From the NCBI GenBank assembly GCA_965227155.1, contig OZ245731.1:3658001-3722000 (forward strand): a stretch of 64,000 nucleotides of DNA, written 5' to 3'. Made by a program: the position numbers and the translations under genes. Below, piece after piece: positions 44,855-54,089 of the stretch (position 1 is the first letter of the stretch; every line of letters begins with the position of its first letter). The notes under the pieces are model-generated. The model was not told where the DNA came from, did not search any database, and was given only the letters and a program-made list of their open reading frames with translations. The stretch comes from UBA6059 sp965227155 (lineage in GTDB: Bacteria; Bacteroidota; Bacteroidia; Cytophagales; Cyclobacteriaceae).

Positions 44855-46786
44855 CTAGTCTTCAAGATCCTCGAGTGCCAGCCCTTTTTCCTCCCAATTA
44901 TTATTCAGCGTTTCCAGTTTGGCTTTTGCGGCCTGGTATTGCTGGTTTACGATGATTAATTTCTCCTCATTTTGAAAGACCTCCGGCTTTGCGAGTTCTG
45001 CTTCCAGGTCATTAAGGTGTTTTTCATGTGCCTCAATATCCTTTTCAATTTGATCCAGCTCAGATTTTAGTTTTGAAATAGCTTTGGCCTGGCTATTATC
45101 AGGCTTAGGCGCATTGTTGCTTTTTGGTTTTGAAGCGTTTTTAGCCGGCTTGTTTTTGGATTGGTTGGCAGTGTTGTTGCTGCTTTTCTCAGCCTGTTGA
45201 TTTCTCCACCATACATATTCATCATAGGTGCCGGGATATTCTTTGATATCTTGATCCTCCAGCCACCATATTTTGTTTGCAATTTGAGATACAAAATAGC
45301 GGTCGTGCGATACCACAATATAGCTGCCCTGGTATTGTTGTAATGCCTGGATCAGAATATTCACAGACTGCATATCAAGGTGGTTGGTAGGCTCATCGAG
45401 CAACAAAAAGTTTGCTTCTGACAGTAAGGTCTTGGCCAGTGCTACACGTGACTTCTCACCTCCGGAAAGTACTTTGATTTTTTTGAAGACCTCCTCATCG
45501 TTGAAAAGGAAACAGCCAAGTATCGAACGTAGCTCCTGCTCCGTCTTTTCTGATCCGCATTGCTTTAGTTCTTCCAGCAGATCATTTTCCAAATGCAGCG
45601 ATTCAAGCTGATGTTGGGCATAAAAAGCCTTGCCTACATTGTGGCCTTCGCGTACTTCGCCACTCACCTTTTCCGTACCATCGATAATCCGAAGTAGGGT
45701 AGACTTACCCTTACCGTTAGCACCTATCAGGGCAATTTTATCGCCTCTCTCGATCTGTCCACTGGCCTTTGTGAGTATTTCAATATCACCGTAGGATTTG
45801 GATACATCATCCAGCATAATGACATGTCTACCGGACTGCCGTTTGAAGTTGAATTTGAAATTGACGCGGGCATTTTCCTCAATTACATCTTCTACCACAT
45901 CCATTCGCTCCAGCGCTTTCACCCTCGATTGCACTTGTCGGGCTTTAGTAGCTTTAGCCCTGAAGCGTTCTATAAACCGCTCAGTTTGCTTTATTTTCTG
46001 CTGCTGGTTTTCGTAAGCATTTTTCTGAATCTCGTTGCGCAGTTCTTTTTCTTCCAGGTAGAAGTCATAGTTACCGGCATAGTAATTGAGCTTTTGCTGA
46101 GCAACCTCCACAATTACATTCGCTGTGTTATTGATAAACTGCCTGTCGTGCGATACGATTATCACCGCCCCCTCGTAGGTACGTAGGTATTCTTCTACCC
46201 ACTGAATGGAAGGCAGGTCAAGGTGGTTGGTAGGCTCATCCAGCATGAGCAGAGAGGGTTTTTCCAACAGCAGTCGTGCCAGCATCACGCGCATGCGCCA
46301 CCCCCCGGAAAATTCCTTGAGTGGCCGCTCCAGATCTTCTGTCCGAAAGCCAATACCCTCCAATATCTCTTCAGCTTTGGATTGAATGGTATATCCGTCC
46401 AGCGCCTCAAATTTTTCCTGCAGTCTGGCCAGCTTTTCCACCTGCTCGTCCTGGTAGTTGGTTTCCATTTGGTGGAGCACCTTATCAATTTCAGTCTGGA
46501 TTTTCAATGCTTCACTGAAGGCACCCAGGGCTACCATTTTTATGCTTTCATCAGACTGGAAGGAGAGGAGATCCTGGTTGAGAAAGCCTATCGTACAATC
46601 ATTGCTTTTCTGAATCTCGCCGCCATCAGGTTGGATTTCCTCATTAATAATTCTAAGAAGTGTAGATTTTCCCGTTCCATTTAAACCAATTAGCCCAATT
46701 TTGTCTTTAGGTTTGATGTGCAACGAAGCTTCATCATACAATACCCGGTTGCCCAGATAATAACTTAGATTATTAATGGATATCAT
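44855..46786 (-). CDS. ABC-F family ATPase (duplicated ATP-binding domains)
   Basis: A 643-residue soluble protein with two ABC domains and no membrane segment. Walker A motifs are GLNGTGKSTLL and GANGKGKSTLL; signatures are FSGGWRMRVMLARLL and LSGGEKSRVALAKTL. The linker between them is charged and helical (QQKIKQTERFIERFRAKAT). The C-terminal tail is a basic linker plus coiled coil (LDQIEKDIEAHEKHLNDLEA), as in Uup/YheS-like proteins. ABC-F proteins act on the ribosome in translation or antibiotic protection; the subtype cannot be set here. It lies on the opposite strand between the two sodium-channel genes. Confidence 0.93.
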   Translation of the reverse strand: MISINNLSYYLGNRVLYDEASLHIKPKDKIGLIGLNGTGKSTLLRIINEEIQPDGGEIQKSNDCTIGFLNQDLLSFQSDESIKMVALGAFSEALKIQTEIDKVLHQMETNYQDEQVEKLARLQEKFEALDGYTIQSKAEEILEGIGFRTEDLERPLKEFSGGWRMRVMLARLLLEKPSLLMLDEPTNHLDLPSIQWVEEYLRTYEGAVIIVSHDRQFINNTANVIVEVAQQKLNYYAGNYDFYLEEKELRNEIQKNAYENQQQKIKQTERFIERFRAKATKARQVQSRVKALERMDVVEDVIEENARVNFKFNFKRQSGRHVIMLDDVSKSYGDIEILTKASGQIERGDKIALIGANGKGKSTLLRIIDGTEKVSGEVREGHNVGKAFYAQHQLESLHLENDLLEELKQCGSEKTEQELRSILGCFLFNDEEVFKKIKVLSGGEKSRVALAKTLLSEANFLLLDEPTNHLDMQSVNILIQALQQYQGSYIVVSHDRYFVSQIANKIWWLEDQDIKEYPGTYDEYVWWRNQQAEKSSNNTANQSKNKPAKNASKPKSNNAPKPDNSQAKAISKLKSELDQIEKDIEAHEKHLNDLEAELAKPEVFQNEEKLIIVNQQYQAAKAKLETLNNNWEEKGLALEDLED

Positions 46787-46879
46787 GCCGCAAAAGTATT
46801 AAAACAATACTTGAAGGCTAATGGATGGACGACTCTTTCACCGCTTATAAATTTTAAATTTCTATGATAGTAAAACTAT

Positions 46880-46887
46880 TATTTTTG
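46880..46887 (+). promoter_or_regulatory. Candidate -7 element for the second sodium channel
   Basis: TATTTTTG, an exact TAnnTTTG 40 bp before the ATG. No clear -33 TTTG. Confidence 0.3.
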
Positions 46888-46927
46888 CTGCCCGTAACTA
46901 TTTCGAAGGTTAGATCCCATTGACTCT

Positions 46928-47722
46928 ATGCTTAAAAGAATTGTAGAAGCTAGTTGGTTCTCCAATACCATCATCGCTCTGATTATTATTAATTCCATTC
47001 TAATCGGTTTAGAAACTTCCGAATACTGGATGGATAATTACGGGGCCATTATCGATCAGATTGACCTTGTAATATTAGGTATCTTCATCATAGAGATCCT
47101 ATTAAAAATGATTGTCTACAAACACCGCTTTTTTGGTAGCGCCTGGAATATCTTCGATTTTTCTGTCATTTTGATATCGGTATTGCCAGCTGCGGGTTCA
47201 TTTGCCGTTTTTAGAGCTTTGCGGATCATTAGGGCACTTCGATTGGTTAAGAATGTGCCTAAGCTTCGCTTTATCATAGAATCGCTCCTTAAGTCTATAC
47301 CGAGTATCGGTTGGATAGTAGCCTTGCTGGCTATGATCTTCTATATTTTTGCTGTGGTTGGGACCAACCTGTATGGTGAAGAGTTTCCAGAATGGTTTGG
47401 CACACTGGGCAAGAGCATGTTTACCCTATTCCAGATTATGACATTGGAAAGCTGGTCTTCTGGTATTGCCAGGCCTGTGATGGAACAGATTCCACTTGCC
47501 GAAATCTATTTTATCATCTTCATATTGGTGGCGACCTATACCACGCTCAACGTCTTTATTGCTATTGTTGTCAATACTATGAATGAAATGCATCATAAGG
47601 AAATCATGGAAGAGGATAGCCGAATGAAATCTTTTGTGCATGCCGAGCATGAAGCCCTAGTGAAGAAAATAGATGCACTTCAGGATGAAATCCGATCCAT
47701 GAAGGAAATGCTTACCAAGTAA
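46928..47722 (+). CDS. NaChBac-type voltage-gated sodium channel (second of two)
   Basis: A 264-residue six-segment channel. The selectivity filter is TLESWSS at residues 172-178, and the S4 reads FRALRIIRALRLVKNVPKLR. It is closely related to the channel at 44021: PEWFGT, SMFTLFQIMTLESWSSGIAR and the S6 (TTLNIFIAIVVNTMNE-like) are nearly the same, so the pair is a local duplication now split by an ABC-F gene. The C-terminal coiled coil is shorter. Own start ATG at 46928; terminates before a 120-bp gap. Confidence 0.93.
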   Translation: MLKRIVEASWFSNTIIALIIINSILIGLETSEYWMDNYGAIIDQIDLVILGIFIIEILLKMIVYKHRFFGSAWNIFDFSVILISVLPAAGSFAVFRALRIIRALRLVKNVPKLRFIIESLLKSIPSIGWIVALLAMIFYIFAVVGTNLYGEEFPEWFGTLGKSMFTLFQIMTLESWSSGIARPVMEQIPLAEIYFIIFILVATYTTLNVFIAIVVNTMNEMHHKEIMEEDSRMKSFVHAEHEALVKKIDALQDEIRSMKEMLTK

Positions 47723-47842
47723 AGTGCCGATTGAGCTGTCTACAACAATTCGGTAGGAAACTGATTTCCAAACATCTATATTTAGAAGTAGTTTTAGACG
47801 GAAATATGGATGCTTTGATTTTAGAGAAAAAATAAAAAAATT

Positions 47843-49009
47843 ATGTCAAGATTTAATTTATTGATGTTATTCATTTGTGCCTCATTGCTTTCGGCTTGTG
47901 GTGGAGGTGAATCAACTAAGGAGACCACCGATACAAAGAAAGAGTCGGAAGGAGTGACTAAGGTAGAATTTGACCTATCTACGCTGAATATGCCTGAGGG
48001 CTTTGAAATAAGTGTTTACGCAGACAGCATAGAAAATGCACGCTCCATGGCTATGAGCCCATCAGGTATACTTTATATTGGTAACAGAACTGAAGGAAGG
48101 GTATGGGCTGCCAAAGATGAGGATGGCGACTTTAAAGTTGATAAAAAATGGATCATTGCTGAAGGATTGAATATGCCTAACGGAGTTGCTTTCAAAGACG
48201 GAGCTTTGTTTGTTGCAGAGGTTTCAAAACTATGGAGATACGATAACATTGAAGCCAACCTCGATAATCCTCCTGAGCCGGTGTTGATCTATGATGATTT
48301 TCCTACTGATAAGCATCACGGATGGAAATATATTGCCTTTGGGCCTGATGGTAAGCTCTACGTACCGGTAGGAGCTCCATGCAATATTTGCGAGAGTAAA
48401 AATGAAATCTACGCCTCTATTACACGTATGGATCCCGATGGTAGCAACCGTGAGATCTTCGCTGAAGGGGTCAGAAATACCGTTGGTTTTACCTGGCATC
48501 CTGAGACCAACGTGATGTGGTTTACCGATAATGGTCGCGACATGCTGGGCGATAATATGCCTCCTTGTGAGTTGAACAAAGCACCTGAGGCAGGTATGCA
48601 TTTTGGCTATCCTTATTGTCATGGTGGGGATATTGCCGATCCTGAATTTGGAGAGAAATTTCCATGCAGTGATTTTGTGCCACCTGCGCAGAAGCTTGGT
48701 CCTCATGTGGCACCACTCGGTTTAAAGTTTTACACAGGTGCGATGTTTCCTGAAAACTACAAAGGCAGCTTATTTATCGCAGAACATGGCTCATGGAACC
48801 GGTCTAAAAAGATTGGTTACCGGATTATGCAAGTGAAAGTAGAAGATGGTAAAGCGGTAAGCTATGAGCCATTTATCGAAGGCTGGCTTAATGACGAAGC
48901 ACAAGAAGCCTGGGGCAGACCTGTTGATGTGTTGATGCTGGAAGATGGATCTATGCTGATCTCGGATGATCGAGCAGGGGTGATTTACAGAGTCAGCTAC
49001 AATGCCTGA
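47843..49009 (+). CDS. Lipoprotein PQQ-type sugar (sorbosone-like) dehydrogenase
   Basis: A 388-residue protein with a lipoprotein signal (FNLLMLFICASLLSAC, then GGGES). The mature part is a six-bladed propeller of the glucose/sorbosone dehydrogenase family: LNMPEGFEISVYADSI, NMPNGVAFKDGALFVAE, DKHHGWKYIAFGPDGKLYVP, AEGVRNTVGFTWHPETN and LFIAEHGSWNRSKKIGYR are typical family strands. Such enzymes oxidise sugars with PQQ in the periplasm, though many Bacteroidota members have no proven activity. Followed by its own terminator. Confidence 0.83.
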   Translation: MSRFNLLMLFICASLLSACGGGESTKETTDTKKESEGVTKVEFDLSTLNMPEGFEISVYADSIENARSMAMSPSGILYIGNRTEGRVWAAKDEDGDFKVDKKWIIAEGLNMPNGVAFKDGALFVAEVSKLWRYDNIEANLDNPPEPVLIYDDFPTDKHHGWKYIAFGPDGKLYVPVGAPCNICESKNEIYASITRMDPDGSNREIFAEGVRNTVGFTWHPETNVMWFTDNGRDMLGDNMPPCELNKAPEAGMHFGYPYCHGGDIADPEFGEKFPCSDFVPPAQKLGPHVAPLGLKFYTGAMFPENYKGSLFIAEHGSWNRSKKIGYRIMQVKVEDGKAVSYEPFIEGWLNDEAQEAWGRPVDVLMLEDGSMLISDDRAGVIYRVSYNA

Positions 49010-49031
49010 TCAATTCAGGTTTAAGAATTTT

Positions 49032-49062
49032 AAAGGCTGCTCAAGGGCGGCCTTTATTGTTT
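49032..49062 (+). terminator. Terminator after the sugar dehydrogenase gene
   Basis: AAAGGCTGC (49032-49040) pairs with GCGGCCTTT (49047-49055), one mismatch, followed by a T-rich stretch. Confidence 0.7.
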
Positions 49063-49149
49063 AGTTTGAATCTCCAATATTTACCCGCTCAAAGGTTAGT
49101 GCCACGGGCACCGTATTTTCGTGATATTTGTTCAGTAAATATTTAATCC

Positions 49150-49806
49150 TTGAATAAGAATCAACCCATAGTTTTACCGGATGCATATGAATGCACCATT
49201 ACTACAGATTGTGCCATCTTTGGATTTCAGGATAATCAGGTAAAGCTGCTGTTGGTCAAGCGTTCTGTGGAGCCTTACAAAGACTTTTGGATGCTGCCAG
49301 GTGGTATCATGAACGAAGGAAGTACCCTCGAAGAATCGGTAAATGAGGTATTATTCGAATTGACCGGCCTTCAGAATATTCATCAAAAACAGGTAAAGAT
49401 TTACAGTGATGTGAATCGACATCCTGTCAAAAGGGTAGTTACGGTATGTTTCTATGCACTTATAAAGCCTGAGAATCATTCCATTATCGCCAAGAATTAT
49501 ATCTCGGAGGTTATGTGGTGTCCTATTGATCAGCTTCCTGAATTGGGCTTTGATCACCGGCAACTTGCAGCCGATGCCTTGTCAAAACTCAGGTCCAATT
49601 TGGAATTGGATCTTACGTTCGCAGATTTATTACCTGAAAAGTTTACGCTCAAGGAATTGCAGGACCTGTTTGAAAGCATATTGGAGCAATCACTAGATCG
49701 AAGAAATTTCAGAAAGCGCATTCTTCAACTCAATCTTGTAGAGTCAACCAATGAGAAGAAAAAAGGTGTGAAAGGGGGTCCGGAGCTCTTCAGGGTTAAA
49801 AAATAG
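49150..49806 (+). CDS. NUDIX-domain transcriptional regulator (NrtR/AraR-like)
   Basis: A 218-residue protein with a NUDIX domain (residues ~15-140) and a winged-helix C-terminus (LKELQDLFESILEQSLDRRN, RKRILQLNLVE) as in NrtR and the Bacteroides arabinose regulator AraR. The Nudix box has lost most catalytic residues: compared with Gx5Ex7REUxEExGU it reads G-x5-S, then E-V in place of R-E, and L in place of the last E. So it probably binds a sugar or nucleotide effector without cleaving it. The start is TTG at 49150. It precedes the uronate genes by 60 bp, a gap holding a 17-bp palindrome, and is the most likely local regulator. Confidence 0.82.
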   Translation: MNKNQPIVLPDAYECTITTDCAIFGFQDNQVKLLLVKRSVEPYKDFWMLPGGIMNEGSTLEESVNEVLFELTGLQNIHQKQVKIYSDVNRHPVKRVVTVCFYALIKPENHSIIAKNYISEVMWCPIDQLPELGFDHRQLAADALSKLRSNLELDLTFADLLPEKFTLKELQDLFESILEQSLDRRNFRKRILQLNLVESTNEKKKGVKGGPELFRVKK

Positions 49807-49836
49807 GGAGAACAATTTTGTGGATGATGTCTTTTC

Positions 49837-49853
49837 TGTGTATATTGTACACA
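49837..49853. promoter_or_regulatory. Operator-like palindrome before the uronate operon
   Basis: TGTGTA (49837-49842) and TACACA (49848-49853), perfect 6-bp arms, 5-nt spacer, 13 bp before the DUF4861 gene and 30 bp past the NUDIX regulator stop. The place fits a site for that regulator or for the distal LacI protein. Confidence 0.5.
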
Positions 49854-49866
49854 AAAGCATTAACCA

Positions 49867-51069
49867 ATGAAAAATGTAGTATACTCCCTAGTTTTACTGG
49901 CTGCTTTTGGCTGTGCATCACCACCTTCGATCACATTAACCAATAGCAGCGACAATGCACTTCAAAATCAGCCCATAGTATTACAGCGTTCTGATTTTGA
50001 TCTACAGCAAAATGAATTTTTGATCTTTAGCACCACTGAGATCAATGCTATACCCGCTCAGTTTGATGATATGGATGGAGATGGTACATGGGACGAGGTA
50101 GCCCTCGAACTTGATTTTGGTCCCGGAGCCTCGCTTGATCTTTCTTATAAAGTAGTTGGCGAAGATGAGCTGCCCTCTTTTGAACAAAAAACAGGTATTC
50201 ATTTTGGGTACAGCCCAAACAAAGACGGAAATTTCACGCCTGTTAGTGAAAATGTGAGGCCCAAAGACCATGTTGCACAAAGCAAACCTTATATCTATCA
50301 ATATGAGGGCCCTGGCTGGGAGAGTGAGTTAATTGCCTATCGGATTTATTTCGATAGCCGAAATGGTAAGGATATTTTCGGCAAGACAGAGCCGGGCGTT
50401 TTTCTAGAGAAAGTTGGTCTGGGTGAAAACTACCATGAGCTACAGGAATGGGGCATGGATGTGCTTAAAGTAGGCAACAGTCTTGGTTCAGGTAGTTTGG
50501 CGATGCTTAAAAATGATTCGATTTACCGGTTGACCGGAGCAGATGAAGCCAGGTTCAGAATTGTAACGCAAGGCCCGGTTAGATCCATTATTGAGCTAAC
50601 ATATGACAACTGGAAGGTTGAAGATGCCAGCTATGACCTTATCGAAACCATTTCTATTTGGGCAGGGAAAAGGCATTTTCAAAGTGACGTAACATTGACT
50701 GGTAATGGTCAGGATACACTTGTGACAGGTATTGTCAATTTGCATGATTTGGAAAGTAAGTTAGCTGAAACACAGGGCGCACAGGTGATGTACACTTACG
50801 GTATACAAAGTGAAAATAAGGATCTACTGGGCATGGGGCTTATTATCCCTAATGACAACTTTATTGCTTTTGATAAAGCTCCGGAGGAGGGTGAGGGCGT
50901 AGTAGATACCTATACTGCCTATCTAAAACCGGCCAATGGAAAATACCGATTTGCTTTTTATACAGGTTGGGAACTTGAAAATGAGATCTTCAAAACGGAG
51001 GATGGCTACCTAGATGGCCTCAAGGCAGAAACAACATTTTTAAATAATCCGATTACCATAAAAAAATAG
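49867..51069 (+). CDS. DUF4861-family lipoprotein of the uronate operon
   Basis: A 400-residue lipoprotein (MKNVVYSLVLLAAFGC, then ASPPS). The order ITLTNSSDNALQNQPIVL, IPAQFDDMDGDGTWDEVALE and, later, GPGWESELIAYRIYFDSRNGK is the DUF4861 pattern. Proteins of this family occur in Bacteroidota loci for alginate, pectin and other uronate-rich glycans, and are suspected to act on uronosyl sugars in the periplasm; no activity can be read from motifs. First structural gene of the operon, 6 bp before kduI, with an operator-like palindrome 13 bp upstream. Confidence 0.8.
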   Translation: MKNVVYSLVLLAAFGCASPPSITLTNSSDNALQNQPIVLQRSDFDLQQNEFLIFSTTEINAIPAQFDDMDGDGTWDEVALELDFGPGASLDLSYKVVGEDELPSFEQKTGIHFGYSPNKDGNFTPVSENVRPKDHVAQSKPYIYQYEGPGWESELIAYRIYFDSRNGKDIFGKTEPGVFLEKVGLGENYHELQEWGMDVLKVGNSLGSGSLAMLKNDSIYRLTGADEARFRIVTQGPVRSIIELTYDNWKVEDASYDLIETISIWAGKRHFQSDVTLTGNGQDTLVTGIVNLHDLESKLAETQGAQVMYTYGIQSENKDLLGMGLIIPNDNFIAFDKAPEEGEGVVDTYTAYLKPANGKYRFAFYTGWELENEIFKTEDGYLDGLKAETTFLNNPITIKK

Positions 51070-51075
51070 ATTATA

Positions 51076-51912
51076 ATGACTAAGATTTTATTTGGGTCAC
51101 ACCCTAACGATATCAAAAGATTTACAACAGCAGAACTTAGAGACCGTTTTTTGATTCCTGATGTCATGCAGGCAGACGAAGTTACCGCTACCTATTCTAT
51201 GCATGATAGAATGATGACAATCGGTATCGTGCCTGTAAAAAAGACATTAGAACTGCCGGTTTTTGAGGAATTCACAAAAGCGGGTTATTTTCTTGAGCGG
51301 CGTGAAATGGGCGTGATTAATATAGGAGAAACAGGCGAGGTTACCGTTGATGGTACAAGTTATGTTTTAGAAAACAAGGAATGCCTCTATATAGGGAAGG
51401 GAAGTAAGCAGGTTGACTTTAAAAGTAAGGATACTGCAACCCCTGCAGAATTCTACATCAATTCCTGTCCTGCCCATGCTACACATCCTACTGTAAAAGC
51501 CGGTATAGATAAGGCCAATAGAGTTGATTTAGGCTCCGGTGATAACTGTAATGAACGAACCATATTCCAATACATCCATGAAGATGGCATACAAAGTTGC
51601 CAGCTGGTAATGGGCTTTACAGAACTGGCCAAAGGGAGCATCTGGAATACTTTTCCTCCGCATACCCATTACAGGAGAATGGAGGTCTACTTCTATTTTG
51701 ACCTACCGGAAGATCAAATTGTAATGCATTTTATGGGTGATCCGCAGGAAACCCGTCATTTGGCCATGAAAAACAAGCAGGCTGTAATTTCTCCGGAATG
51801 GTCAATCCACTCAGGAGCAGGTACCAGTAACTATGCGTTTGTTTGGGGTATGGCCGGCGAGAACAAAGCTTTCACGGATATGGATGGTCAACAGCTCCTA
51901 AATGTGCGATAA
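51076..51912 (+). CDS. kduI: 5-dehydro-4-deoxy-D-glucuronate isomerase
   Basis: Converts 5-keto-4-deoxyuronate, made from unsaturated uronates of pectin or similar glycans, to 2,5-diketo-3-deoxygluconate. The 278-residue protein keeps the cupin metal ligands H196, H198, E203 and H245 (FPPHTHYRRMEVYFYF, WSIHSG), at the same positions as in the E. coli enzyme. It lies 2 bp before kduD, and the two carry out successive steps. Confidence 0.95.
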   Translation: MTKILFGSHPNDIKRFTTAELRDRFLIPDVMQADEVTATYSMHDRMMTIGIVPVKKTLELPVFEEFTKAGYFLERREMGVINIGETGEVTVDGTSYVLENKECLYIGKGSKQVDFKSKDTATPAEFYINSCPAHATHPTVKAGIDKANRVDLGSGDNCNERTIFQYIHEDGIQSCQLVMGFTELAKGSIWNTFPPHTHYRRMEVYFYFDLPEDQIVMHFMGDPQETRHLAMKNKQAVISPEWSIHSGAGTSNYAFVWGMAGENKAFTDMDGQQLLNVR

Positions 51913-51914
51913 TT

Positions 51915-52682
51915 ATGATATTAGACGCTTTCAGTCTTAAAGGAAAAACCGCATTAGTTACCGGTTGCAATAAAGGTATAGGTCAGGCCATTGCTGAAGG
52001 TCTTGCCGAAGCTGGTGCTGACATTATAGGGGTATCAAATTCCCTACAGCAGGGCAATAGCGAAATTGAAACTATTGTTATAGGTCTTGGCAGGACATTT
52101 AAAGCCTATCAATGTGATTTATCAGACCGTGAGGCCTTACATGCTTTCTTAAAAACCGTCAATGAAGAAAATCCGGTAATAGATATTTTAGTCAACAATG
52201 CCGGTACCATCATGCGTAAACCAGCCGCTGAACATCCCGATGAATATTGGGATAAAGTAATTGAAGTTAATCTCAATGCTCAATTTGTAATTTCCAGGGA
52301 GATTGGTAAAAAGATGGTAGAAAGAGGCAGCGGAAAAATTATTTTTATTGCGTCACTGCTCACTTTTCAGGGCGGTATTACCGTGCCCGGTTATGCTGCC
52401 AGTAAGGGTGCAATAGGGCAGCTTACCAAAGCACTAGCCAATGAGTGGGCTGCTAAAGGCGTAAATGTCAACGCAATAGCGCCTGGTTATATCGCGACTG
52501 ACAATACCAAAGCACTCCGCGAAGATTCGGAGAGAAGTGCAGCGATTTTATCCAGAATACCACAGGGCCGTTGGGGTACGCCAAATGATTTTAAAGGTGT
52601 AGGGGTCTTTCTAGGGTCTGATGCGTCTAATTATATGAATGGGTCGATTGTCACAGTAGATGGAGGTTGGATGGGCCGCTAG
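51915..52682 (+). CDS. kduD: 2-dehydro-3-deoxy-D-gluconate 5-dehydrogenase
   Basis: SDR enzyme that reduces 2,5-diketo-3-deoxygluconate to 2-keto-3-deoxygluconate (KDG). Starting at ATG 51915 gives 255 residues: the NAD(P) loop TGCNKGIG, NNAG (94-97), Ser147, Tyr160 and Lys164 (YAASK), all intact. A longer in-frame ORF to 51843 lies inside kduI and is rejected. Directly follows kduI (2 bp apart). A 214-bp gap with palindromes follows it. Confidence 0.94.
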   Translation: MILDAFSLKGKTALVTGCNKGIGQAIAEGLAEAGADIIGVSNSLQQGNSEIETIVIGLGRTFKAYQCDLSDREALHAFLKTVNEENPVIDILVNNAGTIMRKPAAEHPDEYWDKVIEVNLNAQFVISREIGKKMVERGSGKIIFIASLLTFQGGITVPGYAASKGAIGQLTKALANEWAAKGVNVNAIAPGYIATDNTKALREDSERSAAILSRIPQGRWGTPNDFKGVGVFLGSDASNYMNGSIVTVDGGWMGR

Positions 52683-52693
52683 TAATATTGAGC

Positions 52694-52710
52694 GATTTAA
52701 TCATTAAATC
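52694..52710. promoter_or_regulatory. Operator-like palindrome upstream of uxuA
   Basis: GATTTAA-TCA-TTAAATC: perfect 7-bp arms with a 3-nt centre. Also a TGGTA-GT-TACCA palindrome at 52724-52735. The gap before uxuA is 214 bp, enough for a second promoter. Confidence 0.35.
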
Positions 52711-52896
52711 AGACAATTATTGCTGGTAGTTACCAATAGTAAAATCCACAGATTGTAGCCGGTTTTGGCTTTATATCTCCAATGGCTTTTGAAATATCTG
52801 ACCTATTCATTATTAAGATAGGCGGATAATTATTATCCTCAGTCCATTAATATTACTGGAGAAATTGAGAAAAAAGCATCTAAACTCTATTAATCA

Positions 52897-54084
52897 ATGA
52901 ATTTTTTAGAGCAGACCTGGAGATGGTACGGTCCTTCCGACCCGGTGCCATTGAGCCATATCAAAATGGCCGGAGCTACCGGCATTGTTACAGCACTACA
53001 TCATATCCCCAACGGTCAGGTATGGAGTGTGGAGGAAATCACAAAGAGAAAGGATGAAATAGAAAAAGCGGGACTCTCCTGGTCGGTGGTGGAGAGTATT
53101 CCCGTTCACGAAGACATAAAAAAGAGATCAGGCAACTATCTGAAGTATATCGAAAACTATAAATCGAGTATAAGAAACCTGGGTCAGTGTGGAATCGATA
53201 TTGTGTGTTACAACTTTATGCCGGTACTCGACTGGACACGCACAGACCTTGAGTATGAAGTAGCTGATGGATCCAAGGCGCTTCGCTTTGATGCTTCACA
53301 ATTTGCAGCCTTTGAGTTATTTATTCTCAAAAGGCCTGATGCTGAAGCGCAGTATACCCAAGACCAGATTGCAAGGGCTAGAACAGCGTTTGATCAAATG
53401 GATGAGCCTTTCAAAGAGAAGCTTGTTTCTAATATCATTGCCGGCTTGCCGGGTGCTGAAGAAGGTTACTCATTGGAGAAATTTAATGATGTATTAAGTG
53501 GGTACGATGAAATTAGTGACAGTGAGTTACGAAATAACCTTTATGATTTCCTTAGAGCAATTGTCCCAGCAGCAGAAGAAAGCGGCGTTTTTCTCGCCAT
53601 CCACCCAGATGACCCGCCCTTTCCAATTTTGGGTTTGCCCAGGGTGGTGAGTACAGAAGCGGATGCCGCTCAATTGCTAAATTCAGTAGACAGTGTACAC
53701 AATGGCTTGTGCTTTTGTACCGGATCTTATGGGGTTAGAAAAGACAATGACTTGCCGGGAATGATTAATCGTCTTGGTAACAGAATTAACTTCATTCACT
53801 TGAGAGCCACCAAAGGTGATGCGCTTGGAAACTTCTATGAGGCCGATCATCTCGATGGGGATGTAGATATGTACGCTGTGATGAAAGCATTGGTAGAGGA
53901 GCAAAACACCAGGGTTAAAAATGGCAGAAAAGATTTTAGGATGCCCATGCGTCCCGATCACGGCCACCAAATGCTGGATGATCTTGATAAGCAAACCAAT
54001 CCGGGTTATTCTGCAATCGGCCGATTGAGAGGCCTTGCTGAACTCAGAGGTTTGGAATTAGGAATACGTAGGAGCATAGATTAA
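52897..54084 (+). CDS. uxuA: D-mannonate dehydratase
   Basis: Dehydrates D-mannonate to 2-keto-3-deoxygluconate. The 395-residue TIM-barrel protein has the family start LEQTWRWYGPSDPVPLSHIK, the GATGIVTALHHIPNG loop, and metal-ligand regions LAIHPDDPPFPILGLPR, LCFCTGSYGVRKDNDLPGM and MRPDHGHQMLDDL. Complete and of normal length. It begins a second cluster uxuA-uxaC-kdgK-pfk-kdgA-TRAP, with 5 bp to uxaC. Confidence 0.95.
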   Translation: MNFLEQTWRWYGPSDPVPLSHIKMAGATGIVTALHHIPNGQVWSVEEITKRKDEIEKAGLSWSVVESIPVHEDIKKRSGNYLKYIENYKSSIRNLGQCGIDIVCYNFMPVLDWTRTDLEYEVADGSKALRFDASQFAAFELFILKRPDAEAQYTQDQIARARTAFDQMDEPFKEKLVSNIIAGLPGAEEGYSLEKFNDVLSGYDEISDSELRNNLYDFLRAIVPAAEESGVFLAIHPDDPPFPILGLPRVVSTEADAAQLLNSVDSVHNGLCFCTGSYGVRKDNDLPGMINRLGNRINFIHLRATKGDALGNFYEADHLDGDVDMYAVMKALVEEQNTRVKNGRKDFRMPMRPDHGHQMLDDLDKQTNPGYSAIGRLRGLAELRGLELGIRRSID

Positions 54085-54089
54085 TTGAT

